This document shows, one piece after another, positions 33,434 through 44,422 of a DNA stretch of 64,000 nucleotides. Origin of the DNA: Ottelia alismoides (taxonomy: Eukaryota > Streptophyta > Magnoliopsida > Alismatales > Hydrocharitaceae); contig JAZKJV010005550.1 in the NCBI GenBank assembly GCA_037367405.1, positions 790,136-854,135 of the forward strand. Direction: 5' to 3'. The first letter of the stretch is position 1, and each line of letters opens with the position of its first letter. The position numbers were made by a program, and so were the translations under genes. The notes beneath the pieces were generated by a model that made no database searches, had not been told where the DNA came from, and saw only the letters and a program-made list of their open reading frames with translations.

Positions 33434-34371
33434 TGATGAATCTCGGATTCATCACTCTAAATCTCATTAATTAAGCTCAAGACCCTCAAAATCATCAGCA
33501 TTTCTGCATTTATTCTGCATAATTAGCATTCATGCATGTTTTCATAAGAATGCCATTTTATCCATCATTTTTGCACAAAATAAGAAGCAAAAAATCCAAG
33601 CCAAAGTTGACCTGTAAATAGCCTAATTTCTCGAATTTTTAACTCCTTCATGCTAACTCTGAATGACACAAAACTACCTCCACTGTGTACATATCACTAA
33701 CAAGAATAAATGAAAAATACAAAAAAAATCACTAACCCTGTTAAGTGGACCAAAAATCTAAACCCTAATTTCAGGACTTTCTGACTAAAAGCCCCATATC
33801 TTCCCCATCCAATGTCCAATTTGATCCTACTCACTTTTGAACTAATGCACATTCAATTACCTTCAAAACAAGACTTCAAGTGAATCGGAGCTCGTATGTG
33901 AAAGTTGGGTTTTGGGCCTCTTTTGTACATTGTGTATTTTAGCGGTTTTTGACCCGTATTTTTGTACATACTTTCTTAATCAATAAAAATAAAAAAATTA
34001 GATTTAGATGTCTTTATTTTTCTTTATTTTTCTATATTTTTTTTCGGATTTTTACCTGGTTTAAAAATAACAAAAAATAGAAAACCCAAAAATCAAGGTA
34101 TTCTATGTACATGGATGCCCCAAAAATTCACTTTGTACGTTTGATCGATTTTTGTTTTTAATGTCTTTATGAAAGTTGTAGATCTCATCGAGACGAGCAT
34201 TTTTCATGAAGGAACTTTTTTGATCCGAGGTCATTTACTATTTCTTTTTTATTTTACAAAGTCTTTTATTTTCATTTTTTGGGTGCTGACAAGTGGCAGC
34301 ACATGGTGCCGCCACGTGTCAGCATTTTTTGGCATTTTTATATTCGTTTTTATAAAAAATAAAAGACAACG

Positions 34372-34414
34372 CACGTGCGTCGTACGTGCCCCCCAGGCAC
34401 GTGCTCCGCACGTG
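34372..34414. promoter_or_regulatory. CACGTG dyads upstream of the G1-F promoter
   Basis: CACGTG at 34372 with TACGTG at 34383, and CACGTG at 34398 with CACGTG at 34409. Each pair is spaced 11 bp start to start. CACGTG is the G-box core bound by plant bZIP and bHLH factors. Confidence 0.7.
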
Positions 34415-34658
34415 CCCCATCCTTTGACCCCAGCTCGCCACCTGGCTTGATATCAGCTGTCCGATCATGGAGGATAGGACGGGCGCTGTGCATCGTCTTC
34501 TCCAGGCGCCTTCAGCCTCCTGCGTCACTGCCCCGAAAACCTCGCAACCGCCGCCCGCATATCTCGCGTCGGCCGAACGACCTCAGTAACCTCCGCCCCC
34601 GCCTTCGTCGCCAACCACCCCCGCGAGTCTCGCTTCCCTCACCGGCCGCCTCCCTCGT

Positions 34659-34667
34659 CTATTTAAA
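34659..34667 (+). promoter_or_regulatory. G1-F LTR TATA box
   Basis: CTATTTAAA about 1.2 kb into the LTR, followed by GATGCACCATCCCCTGATC; the G1-R copy has the same element at 37650-37659 on the minus strand. Confidence 0.6.
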
Positions 34668-35198
34668 CGATGCACCATCCCCTGATCTCAGCATCAGCCG
34701 ATAGCGACAACGCTCGAAGGTGACAGCTCCGAGCGCCATCGTGCGACGAGGTCCGGTGATCGACCATCGTAGCATCACGACCCTCGTCGCCGTAGTGCCC
34801 TACTCCAATCTTCGTCGAGCCCACGACTTCAACCTCCACCATCTTCATCTTCATCCGACCAGTGACCAACATCATCTATGCCATCTCCTCCAGAAGCTTC
34901 GAGCTTCCACAACCACTCCATCGCCATTGACGACTCCTCACCGTCTTCAACAACTCCGCCTACCACCGCCGCCGGCTTCCATCTCCGCCTCCTGGCGCTT
35001 CGCGCTGCGTCACACGCCTCAACTCCGTTGCGCCACTACCCCTCTGCCTCGACAACGCCAACGTCGACTCCACCGATCGCCTGGAGAACCATCTTCATTG
35101 ACAACCACTAGCACCAGCGTCTCCAGGAGCTTGGCCCACCACGCCCCCTCCGCCGTTTGCTCTCCACAGCCGTCGGTCCCCAGGGACGCGACCCTCCT

Positions 35199-35390
35199 CA
35201 CGTGATTCGCACGTGAGCGAGGGGACATCTTGCAAACTCACCCCTGGAGAAAATGCCAACTCATAGAAACACCCTTGCCAGAAGTCACGTGCCCCGCACG
35301 TGACATTCTGGAAGATTTGCAAGTGCACCCCCGATCCTTCTCCATTTTGCGCAAAGACCCCCGCAACCAGAGGCACGTGCCTAGCACGTG
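35199..35390. promoter_or_regulatory. three further CACGTG dyads in the G1-F LTR
   Basis: Pairs at 35199/35210, 35286/35297 and 35374/35385, each exactly 11 bp apart, embedded in degenerate repeats of TTGCAAA-CACCCC text. Confidence 0.75.
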
Positions 35391-35926
35391 ACCGTCTAGA
35401 AATTTTGCAAAGCCACCCTCAATCCTAGCGGTATTTACATTCCAGTCCCCCTTCTGCATTTTATTTATTTATTTAAATTGCATTTGTACCCCTGTGTTCC
35501 CCCCTGTAACTTTGGAACTCTTCTCTATATTATTTTATTAATCCAAAAATAGCGAGATGTTTGTTAATCAACTCTCTACATTTTGACATATTATGGACAT
35601 TTTGTTGATTGATGGTTAATTAATAATTGATTATTTGGTGGAAATTTGCAAACTTTGCCCCTGTTATGCTCTTCAATTTTTATTTGATTAACCATTGTTC
35701 TAAAAATCCTCAAAAAATCAAATATTGTAGAGTTAATTGTGCTTGACATTGTGCCCCAAAAGATTTGCATTTGCATGCATAATTTGCCATGTAAAAATCA
35801 TTTTGCATATTTCAGTATTTAATTTTTAATAGGTATTCAACCCCACATTTTCGAGGTCTATGATTTTTCTGAGATCCATCACCTTGTGATAGATCTTAGA
35901 AAATTTTATTTCTTGAAAATAAGTAG

Positions 35927-38889
35927 TCTGAGAATCGCGACTTTAAAAGGTTGTTTTTATATGTCGTGCGTTGTAGGCGGCAATCAGAAACTACCAAGAA
36001 ATAACCACACAAAATATTCGTCAATTTGATTAATGCGGTTTTATGTTTATTTTACTTGGGCAAGTCCCAAGGTCGATCACAAGGAGGCAAAGGAACAACC
36101 TAGAATTATGTCTATCCAATTTCGTGTTCGGTTTTCGATGCGGGTTTTTTTTTAGAATTTTTCAATGCAATAAGGGATGCAAAATGCAAATTCAGCCTAT
36201 TTTAGGGACTAAAATGTAAAATGCATTCAAATGATGTCCTAAAAATACGAAACTTGGCCACAATGCAAAATATGATGAAATTAATGCAATGTAATTTTTT
36301 TTAGAATTTTTGGAGACACTATGAATTTTTTTATGAATTTTTGAATGGAAACAGAATCATTTTCAATATTTAATTATAATAAATATTAAACCTACTTATT
36401 TTCAAGAAATAAAATTATCTATGATCTATTATTGGGTGATGTATCTCTGAAAAATCATAGACCTCGGAAATGTGGGGTTGAATATCTATTAAAAATTAAA
36501 TACTGAATTATGCAAAATGATTTTTACAGGGCAAATTATGCATGCATATGTAAATCTTTTTGGGCAAGTCAAGCACAATTAACTCTACAATATTTGATTT
36601 TTCGGGGATTTTTAAAACAATGGTTAATCAAATAAAAATTAAAGAGCATAACATGGGCAAAGTTTGCAAATTTCCACCAAATAATTAATTATTAGTTAAC
36701 CATCAATCACAAAAATGTCCATAATATGTCAAAATGTAGAGAGTTGATTAACAAACATCATGCTATTTTTGGATTAATAAAATAATGTAGAGAAGAGTTC
36801 CAAAGTTACGGGGGAACACAGGGGTACAAATGCAATTTAAATACATAAATAAAATGCAGAAGGGAGACTGAAATGTAAATACCGCTAGGACTGAGGGTGG
36901 CTTTGCAAAATTTCCAGACGATCACGTGCTAGGCACGTGCCTCTGGCTGCGGGGGTCTTTGCACAAAATGGAGAAGAACTAGGGGTGCACTTGCAAATCT
37001 TCCAGAATGTCACGTGCGGGGCACGCGACTTCTGGCAAGGGCGTTTCTGTGAGTTGGCGTTTTCTCCAGGGGTGAGTCTGCAAGATGTCCCCTCGCTCAC
37101 GTGCGAATCACGTGAGGAGGATCTCGACCCTGGGGACCGGCAACTGTGGAGAGCAAACAACGGAGGGGGGCATGGTGGGCCAAGCTCCTGGAGACGCTGG
37201 TGCTAGTGGTTGTCGGTGAAGATGGTTCTCTAGGCGGTCGGTGGAGTCGACGTTGGCGTTGTCAAGGCGGAGGCGTAGTGGCACGGTGGAGTTGAGGCGT
37301 GCGACGCAGCGCGAAGCGCTAGGAGGCAGAGATGGAAGCTGGCGACAGTGGTAGGCGAAGGTGTCGAAGACGGTGAGTAGTCGTCGTTGGCGATGGAGTC
37401 ATCGTGGAAGCTCGAAGCTTCTAGAGGAGATGGAGGAGATGACGTTGGTCGCTGGTCGGATGAATATGAAGATGGAGGAGGTTGAAGTCGTGGGCTCGAC
37501 GAAGATCGGAGCAGTGCACTATGGCGACGAGGGCCGTGATGCTACTACGGTGGTCGACCACCGGACTTCGTCACACGATTGCGCTCGGAGGTGTCACCTC
37601 CGAGCATCGTCGCTATCGGCGGATGCTGAGATCAGGGGATGGTGTGTCGTTTAAATAGACGAGGGAGGCGGCCGGTGAGGGAAGCGAGACTCGCGGGGGT
37701 GGTTGGCGACGAAGGCGGGGGCGGAGGTTACGGAGGTCGTTCGACCGACACGAGATATGCGGGCGGTGGTTGCGAGGTTTTCGGGGCGGCAGCGCAGGAG
37801 GCTGAAGGTGCCTGGAGAAGACGATGCACATCGCCCGTCCGATCCTACGTGATCGGACGACTGATATCAAGGCAGGTGGCGAGCTGGGGTCAAAGGATGG
37901 GGCACGTGCGGAGCACGTGCCTGGGGGGCACGTGCGGCGTACGTGCAGTGTCTTTTATTTTTTTTATTTTTTTATTTATTTTTTTTTATAAAAATGAATA
38001 TAAAAATGCCAAAAAATGCTGACATGTGGCGGCACCAGGTGCTGCCACGTGTCAGCACAAAAAAAACAAAAATAAAAGACTTTGTAAAATCAAAAAGAAA
38101 TAGTAAACGACCTCGGACCGAAAAAGTTCCTTCACAAAAAATGCTCGCCTCGATGAGATTGTAAAACTTTCATGAAGACATTAAAAACAAAAATCTATCA
38201 AACGCACAAAATGAATTTTTGGGGTATCCCATGTACATAGAATACCTTGATTTTTAAGTTTTCTATTTTTTTGTTATTTTTAAACCAGGTAAAAATCCAG
38301 AAAAAAATATAGAAAAATCAAAGATAAATAAAGACATCTAAATCTATTTTTTTTGTATTTTTATTGATTAAGAAAGTATATACAAAAAATACGGGTCAAA
38401 AACCGCTAAAATACACAATGTACAAAAGAGGCCCAAAACCCAACTTTCACATATGAGCTCCGATTCACTTGAACTTGGTCTTGTTTTGAAGGTAATTGAA
38501 TGTGCATTAGTTCAAAAGTGAGTAGGATCAAATTGGACACTGGATGGGGAAGATATGAGGCTTTTAGTCCGAAAGTCCTGAAACAGGGTTAGTGATTTTT
38601 TTGTATTTTTCATTTATTCTTGTTTATGATATGTACACAGTGGAGGTGGTTTTGTGTCATTCGGAGTTAGCATGAAGGAGTTAAAAATCCGAGAAATTAG
38701 GCTATTTACAGGTCAACTTTGGCTTGGACTTTTGGCTTCTTATTTTGTGCAAAAATGATGGATAAAATGACATTCTTATGAAAACATGCATGAATGCTAA
38801 TTATGCAGAATAAATGCAGAAATGTTGATGATTTTGAGGGACTTGAGCTTAATTAATGAGATTTAGAGTGATGAATCCGAGATTGATCA
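35927..38889 (-). repeat. G1-R 3' LTR
   Basis: About 2.96 kb. Minus-strand start TGATCAATC then CGGATTCATCA, just after the tract AGTATAGGGGGA. TATA-like CTATTTAAAC at 37650-37659 (minus). Near its 3' end it carries the Tat-type tail TTGCCGCCTACAACGCACGA (around 35960-35985) and stops in CGCGATTCTCAGA at 35927. The GC-rich frames inside are not genes. Confidence 0.88.
36923..37945. promoter_or_regulatory. CACGTG dyads of the G1-R LTR
   Basis: Pairs at 36923/36934, 37011/37022 (second is CACGCG), 37098/37109, 37903/37914 and 37929/37940 (second is TACGTG). All five keep the 11-bp spacing seen in G1-F although the flanking sequence has diverged. Confidence 0.75.
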
Positions 38890-40210
38890 TCCCCCTATAC
38901 TTAAACCATGCTCGTCCCTGAGCATAAAAAAGAAATGCCATGAAGTGAAATGGGATTAGATTCCATACCAAGACCATGAGCTGAAGGTGAAAATGAAACT
39001 AAACTCAACCTTTGGATTAATAGTGTGGCAGAACTTCTGTGAGACTTAGAATTTTAAAATATACAACCCTCAAGTTCTACACATCATTGTCACAGTTTCA
39101 GCTCAGAAGTCATCTTAGATCGATCCTCTTCCCAAAGTATACCCTATGAACATTGAACAACCGACTCATGTGTGTGAAGGGTTTTAGCTCTTCCCATTCA
39201 GAATGTCAGACTACCATGCTCCTCTCCTCTCCAGTAACTCATCCTCGGGGAGTCAGGTATTTCCTTCTAAGGCCTGTCGCGTTGTGTTCACAATCGAATT
39301 GAGGGAGAAGTTAGAAGAAGGGGAAAAGAACTGGAGGGTGGCAAGTGTAGTCACCTCTCCTTGTGAAGATGGCCACTGTAGCCGAGTCTCCACCAAGATC
39401 TGCAGGTTTTGTTGAAGCTTGGATCTTTTTGGTCGGATTTTATTTGGTAGTTGCTTCTTTGTATTTGGAATTTTTGGTGGTTCTGCTTGGATCTTGCTGT
39501 GCCCCTACGGATATAGAATCTTTTTGTTCTGTACATTTTTTGGGGTCTTAGAAAAATTGTGCCCAACCATCCATCCCTTTTCCGAAGCTTTATTTCAACC
39601 CGTACTCTGGTCTTTAGATTTCCACGCTACCAGAAAAGAGACTCACACAGTCTTCTAACATCCCGTCTGAGTTGAGCTAAGTGCATAGTGCGAGAGTACA
39701 AATTAATTCCCTATTCCAGAGTTGTACCCAGAATGAAGAGACCAGGTCAGACACTAAGAGTAAAACGCTGCACATTGTCATGTGGAATTTAAAGAATTAA
39801 GTCAAAAGACCTGAAGCTCTTAACATCCTATTTCTCGGTGAAGTTCCTCTGAAAATTAGGTGGATTTAGATCAAGTCCAGACCACTCTCGGTTTCTGCTC
39901 ACAACTCGGTTCAGAACCCAATGACTTTTTACAGATGCACATGAATGCGATGATGGATGAAGTGCAGGTGTGTGAAATGCAGACATAATTTTTTTATTTT
40001 ATGCAAGGGATTTTTTTGGTTTTTTATGCAAAAATGAAATAAGAAGCCATTTTTTTTCAAAAATTTTGGGCATAGTCAGTGTTAGTAGTAAAACTTTTTT
40101 CTCTCTTTTTTTGTTTGTTTTTTTTCAAATTAATACCCATCCCGTAAATACATATAGACTTACGCGAAAGTACGAGATATGGGTAAAATATATACAAAGT
40201 ATATATACAG

Positions 40211-40499
40211 ACCCCCTATACTCAGCGAGTGCTGTGTCCTCAAAGCACAAGAAGTGGAAAGAAGACATAGCTCGAGCTAAGCGTAAGGGAGTGAAAAAAA
40301 TGAAAAGAAAAATGAAGCGGTCGGGATATGTGAATGAGGAGAGTATATACAGGAGGGTGTCGGTTCCCCCTATATTTAGGCTCTGGTCAGCCTAAGTATG
40401 GAAGAAGGGTGGAAATGGAGCGATCGGGAGATAGGAGAAGAATGGTATGTACAGATGGCATCGGTCCCCCCCTATACTTAAGCCTTGGCCTAAGTAGAG
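40211..40499 (-). repeat. G1-R stem-loop array
   Basis: Three units at 40464-40499, 40365-40401 and 40211-40288 (minus-strand order), each with CCCCCTATA-TTA on the plus strand, that is TAA-TATAGGGGG on the minus. They mirror the three units of G1-F. Confidence 0.85.
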
Positions 40500-40555
40500 G
40501 AAGAAGCTATACAAGGAGACCGATGTGGTCGAGAGGGAGGGTGGGTTGCCGATGA

Positions 40556-41467
40556 TTAAGGTGGTTTTCGGCTGATCTTTTTGTGAGCCTGCGGTGGGAG
40601 ATCATAATGACGAGATGGAGATGATGCATATGATTCCCTACTATGATCAGTGTCATCCTCAGAAAAATCATGATGGATAATAGATGAAGTGTTTGAGTCA
40701 AATGAAAGATATACATCATCAGAGTTATCCTCAGAGGAATAGTATTTGAAAGTGGACATACTCCAAATATTCATGTCTTTTTGTTTCTTCAGTTGTTTCC
40801 TCAGAATTCATTCCTTCTTGGGGTCAATCGGTTTGTCCTCGGATGAATACTCAGAAGCATCAGTCTCAGTCAGCTCATACGAAATAATTTCAGTGTACTT
40901 GAAGAGTGCAGGAGCATCATCTTTGGATGAGTAGTAGTTAGGAACGGGAGTTGGCCAACGAGAATTGAATTTTGGATCCTTGCGAAGATATGGCTTTAGA
41001 GCTGCCGAACAGACTTCACTCATGTAGACTACCTTTTCTGGACCTGATGAGGGATCACCAACTGATTCCTCTTCTGAAAGGTCAAAGGCATTTCTCTTTT
41101 TCTTTCTTCGTGAAGGTGTCGGTTCACTTGAGTATCCAGATGAATAGCCATTAGAGTTCTTCTCTTTGGTCGGTTTGTATTTTGTTTGTTTAGTCTTGGT
41201 CTTCTGAATGTTGGTGCACTCTCGATTTGGGATGATTTGGTCCAAGTATTCAGAGAAAGTTGCTACAGGGTGCGACCATGCATATGTCTCGGGATCGTAG
41301 TAGAAGGATTTGTCTATTTTGAGATCCATGGGAATTGAAATACTGGGGAGAGTCTCTAAACCAATAGTCTCATCAACAACCGCTATCTCAGGTGTAGCTA
41401 CGGGGTAGGGATCTTTTACCGTTTCATGGTTGCAACTGTCGGGGACTTCGTGGGTTGTCTCAGAAAA
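40556..41467 (-). pseudogene. G1-R acidic C-terminal region
   Basis: Frames 41329-40808 and 40774-40556 carry DKSFYYDPETYAWSHP, then RRKKKRNAFDLSEEES (Val of the G1-F RVTF motif replaced) and an Asp/Ser-rich end finishing KKISRKPP. A stop at 41465-41467 separates it from the protease-like frame, and a second break lies near 40808. Same region as 30748-31752 in G1-F. Confidence 0.65.
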
Positions 41468-42571
41468 TCATGGTTCCTCAAAGATAAGGTCAGATCTAAG
41501 TGCTTCCAATGCTGTGAAATTGATTTCCCGAGTCTCACAATCAATAATTGCCTTACCCAATGCTAAGAACGGCTTTCCGAGAATGATTAGAGACTGCGTG
41601 AATTCGCCTTGATGCTCAATATCTATGATCGTGAATTCTACTTTGAGCGGAGCACCTTGGAATTTCATGATGACAGAAATGATTCCTCTCGTCCGCTTTA
41701 TTGATCGGTCAGCCAATTGAACAATCTCTCGTATCTTCCGAATCGGTCCGAGTTTGAGTTCGTGAAATACAGAGGTCGGGAGGATATTGATTGGTGAATC
41801 GTCATTAATTCGAGCATGGGTGAAAATTTTGTCTTTGATTTCACAGTCAAATCTGGACAACCGCTTCACTATGCGGCTCTTGGTTTTTCTCCTCAACACC
41901 AAGGAGGAGGCCATTGACAAGATATGTCTCTCGGTCTTGGTTCTAATCCTGCCCGACTTTTTCATAGGTAATTTTTCCATTAAAAATCTTTTAAGGTCGG
42001 GGAAGTGTTCAATGGCTTGTAGAAAGGGAAGTTCAAAAATCAATTTCTTTCCTAGTGCTTCCCGTAAAGTAGGATCCAAATTCTTCAAATCTTCTTCAGT
42101 TTCAATTTTTATGTATTTTTCAAGATTTTCGATTTTTTTTGTGATTTTTGAATATTCCGATTTTTTGGTATTTTCTGTATGGTGTAGTGATGTGGTGTAC
42201 TCCTCAGATGAGCAGGGGTTCTGTTGTTCAGAGTGGGAGTTAGAGGCATAGTCATTTCTAGGGGAATAATCTACAGAGGTGTCAATGTCGGAATCGTCCC
42301 CAGGTTTCTGAATATCCTCAAAAATTTTGGCATGAGATCCAATCATTTCCTCATTCATTTTTATGTCCGAGCTCCCATAGAGTGAAATTAATCGGTTGGT
42401 AAATTGTTGAAATCTATCCTCTATTGAATTGAATCTCTTATTTATCCTCAAAATATCATCCTCAAAATTCTGCTCATGATCAATCATGGGAGAAGTCGGT
42501 GTGTGTTCGATAATTTCATCTTCCATTTTCCCGTTTGTGCTGAGAGGAGAGTTTCTTGGAATATCTGACAT
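41468..42571 (-). CDS. G1-R protein with coiled-coil and retropepsin-like domain, 367 residues
   Basis: The longest intact frame of the window. Residues about 38-66 (ILRINKRFNSIEDRFQQF...) look coiled-coil; 85-135 are acidic; 150-240 are charged and basic (RHILSMASSLVLRRKTKSR); about 245-350 form a retropepsin-like domain: NDDSPINILPTSVFHELKL (near 256-274), IVQLADRSIKRTRGI, then SLIILGKPFLALGKAIIDC (near 326). Plant gypsy proteases show DLGAS, QLADRS and IILGRPFL in this order. The active-site Gly after Asp is missing (D-D-S), so activity is doubtful. The upstream frame 43177-42599 carries the first part of the protein and is separated by a single stop (TAG at 42599-42601), so the ancestral product was longer. 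No RT follows. Confidence 0.7.
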   Translation of the reverse strand: MSDIPRNSPLSTNGKMEDEIIEHTPTSPMIDHEQNFEDDILRINKRFNSIEDRFQQFTNRLISLYGSSDIKMNEEMIGSHAKIFEDIQKPGDDSDIDTSVDYSPRNDYASNSHSEQQNPCSSEEYTTSLHHTENTKKSEYSKITKKIENLEKYIKIETEEDLKNLDPTLREALGKKLIFELPFLQAIEHFPDLKRFLMEKLPMKKSGRIRTKTERHILSMASSLVLRRKTKSRIVKRLSRFDCEIKDKIFTHARINDDSPINILPTSVFHELKLGPIRKIREIVQLADRSIKRTRGIISVIMKFQGAPLKVEFTIIDIEHQGEFTQSLIILGKPFLALGKAIIDCETREINFTALEALRSDLIFEEP

Positions 42572-42598
42572 ATGATCATTATTTTCTGAAAATTTCTC

Positions 42599-43177
42599 CT
42601 AAAAAATTATGGAAGGAGTCTGCTCATATGGTCCAGGCATGTGTAGTTGGTCTGAGTAGAGTTCAATCCTATGATTGGTCAGACCTTGATATTGTGGAGT
42701 CAACATACAGGGTTTACATGTTCTTATGTGGTCAATCCAGTCTTCTGTATGAGTATCATGTCTAAAGAGGGGTTTGTCATGGTTAATCCAACACTGATGA
42801 TCATTAAGTGCGAGTCTTTCCATCTGGGTTTGGTTTCTCGACCAGTCATGAGACTCAAAGGTATTTTGATCTTGAAATGGCTCATCAACGAGAATTCGAG
42901 AATAAGAAGGTTCAGTCCAAGATGGTAGATGGGGGTGTGTGGTCGGATGATGCGAATAGAAATTCAATGAGGCGGTCGAATTTATCTGCGGGTGAAAGTC
43001 TCCCGCAAATGTTGGAGGATTATTGAAAGAAGAGGATTTAGTTGATTTGGGACTAACCGAGACAAATTCATTTTCATAGTATAGCTCTGATGGGTTTTCA
43101 GATAGATGTTCGGTCATCTTTGAAAAGAATGGGGGGTTGGATCTGCAAAAATTTTTGGACAAGAGTTCCATTATCAA
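42599..43177 (-). pseudogene. G1-R gag-like N-terminal region
   Basis: 192 codons starting at the Met at 43177; includes MTEHLSENPSELYYENEF and PPTFAGDFHPQINS, then HMPGPYEQTPSIIF before the stop. Continues in meaning, and after one stop in the same frame, into 42571-41468. No known domain; by position it replaces a gag. Confidence 0.6.
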
Positions 43178-44402
43178 GAAAAGAAGAGAGATGATTGCAC
43201 GGGATAGTTAAGAGAAATTTTATCAAATGTGCGGCTGTTGATCTTCGATATCTATTCACACACACACCAATGCAAACACAATTCAAACCCCAGGTTTACT
43301 AACGCACACAATGAAGCCGTAAGAGTTCAGCTATTATCTTTTCAATTTTAGTTGGTGATAAATCAATCTTGGCAAAAATTTAGTGAGCTGTTACGTACCG
43401 AAATTTCAGATTTGGGCTCTAGCCTTAAGTGTCATCTCTCGCTTACTCAGATTAATATTAACATCCAAGGTCGGGGTTGCTCTCCCGCAAAAATTCTTGA
43501 TTTTATGGGTTATTTTGAAATCGACTATATTTAGCAGTCTCAATTTTAATTTGGTGATCACTGAAGAATTTAAATGAGCACAAATACACTTCTACCATCC
43601 AGTCCCAATTTCCTTTAGAATTATGTGATAAAACAAGAGTGAGAAATTCGATAAAAGCCGATGCACGCGGAAAACTATGATGAATGCTCAGTTAGAAGAC
43701 TTACAATGAATCCTCGCAATCTTCATGTGGAATGCAATACAGGAATTGAAAATTATTCTATATGAAATGCAAGCCGATGAAAAATCGCACCTAAGCAGAA
43801 AGTTCTATTAGCGGAGAAGAATTGAGTTAAATTTGGCTAAGTTGAACGATCTATGTGCGTATTAATGTGAAGTGTGGCTTAAGATCCTACGAGCACAATC
43901 AAAAATATAAATGCTCTGAGAGCCGTATGTGCAGGTCTATCCTTATCGCCACTCAAGTCGGGCCCCACCCTCACCGGAGAGTGAAACAGGCCACGACACA
44001 CCACAGAAAAGTTCAGAGTCTTTTTACATACGCGAGAGTCCAAACGGACACCGCTATAAATGAGCAGAAATTGAAATTTGTAGAAATTAAAAACCTAGAC
44101 TCTACACTCTCTCACGACTCGACTCGATCTTAAATTAATTACGGCTTCTTTGGATGTCGGTGAAGATGCCTCAGTTTCTTGAAAAACCGCTCCACGTACG
44201 TCGGGTACCTCACAAGAAAATTAAGAGAGAAAATGTAAGAGAGTGACTAAAAAATAATCAAAAATAAAATAAAAGAAATAAATGCTGAAAATAAATACAG
44301 GAAATAAAATGGGATTTACAGTGAAAAAAAATTCGGGGTCAGACTACCCGAATGCGGAAAACCGAACAAAAATTTTCAAAATACAAAACTAAGTCGTTTG
44401 CC

Positions 44403-44420
44403 TCCCCGGCAAAGGCGCCA
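44403..44420 (-). promoter_or_regulatory. G1-R primer-binding site (tRNA-Asp type)
   Basis: On the minus strand TGGCGCCTTTGCCGGGGA, 2 nt after the LTR end GGATTCGTCA. It differs by one base from the tRNA-Asp-complementary site TGGCGCCGTTGCCGGGGA used by Athila/Tat elements. Confidence 0.85.
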
Positions 44421-44422
44421 TC

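Larger units (their letters stand above)
27944..35926 (+). mobile_element. G1-F: non-autonomous Tat/Athila-like gypsy element, plus strand
   Basis: The left end keeps only the last about 35 bp of the 5' LTR (TTGCCGCCTACAACGCACGA through AACAAC). It joins the internal region by a deletion that removed the LTR end and primer site, as comparison with G1-R at 44340-44470 shows. An untranslated leader (27980-29040), a coding region with protease-like and acidic parts (29043-31752), a stem-loop array (31811-32099), a long non-coding 3' region, a polypurine tract at 33423-33433 and a 3' LTR (33434-35926) follow. There is no reverse transcriptase or integrase text. The 3' LTR is cut at 35926 where the inverted copy G1-R abuts. 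Confidence 0.85.
33434..35926 (+). repeat. G1-F 3' LTR (right end missing)
   Basis: Starts TGATGAATC, a 3-nt loop, then GATTCATCA, a terminal palindrome. Contains a TATA box (34659-34667), a GC-rich transcribed part (34370-35400) and CACGTG dyads. Compared with the G1-R LTR (35927-38889) it lacks about 0.5 kb at the right, stopping after TTTCTTGAAAATAAGTAG. Proline- and Arg-rich open frames at 34375-35205 come from GC bias and I do not call them genes. Confidence 0.85.

Noticed and set aside
34375..35376. Long proline/histidine-rich and antiparallel frames as possible genes
   Set aside because: They sit in the GC-rich transcribed part of the G1-F LTR. The inverted copy at 36885-37870 has the corresponding frames broken differently, so no protein is conserved.
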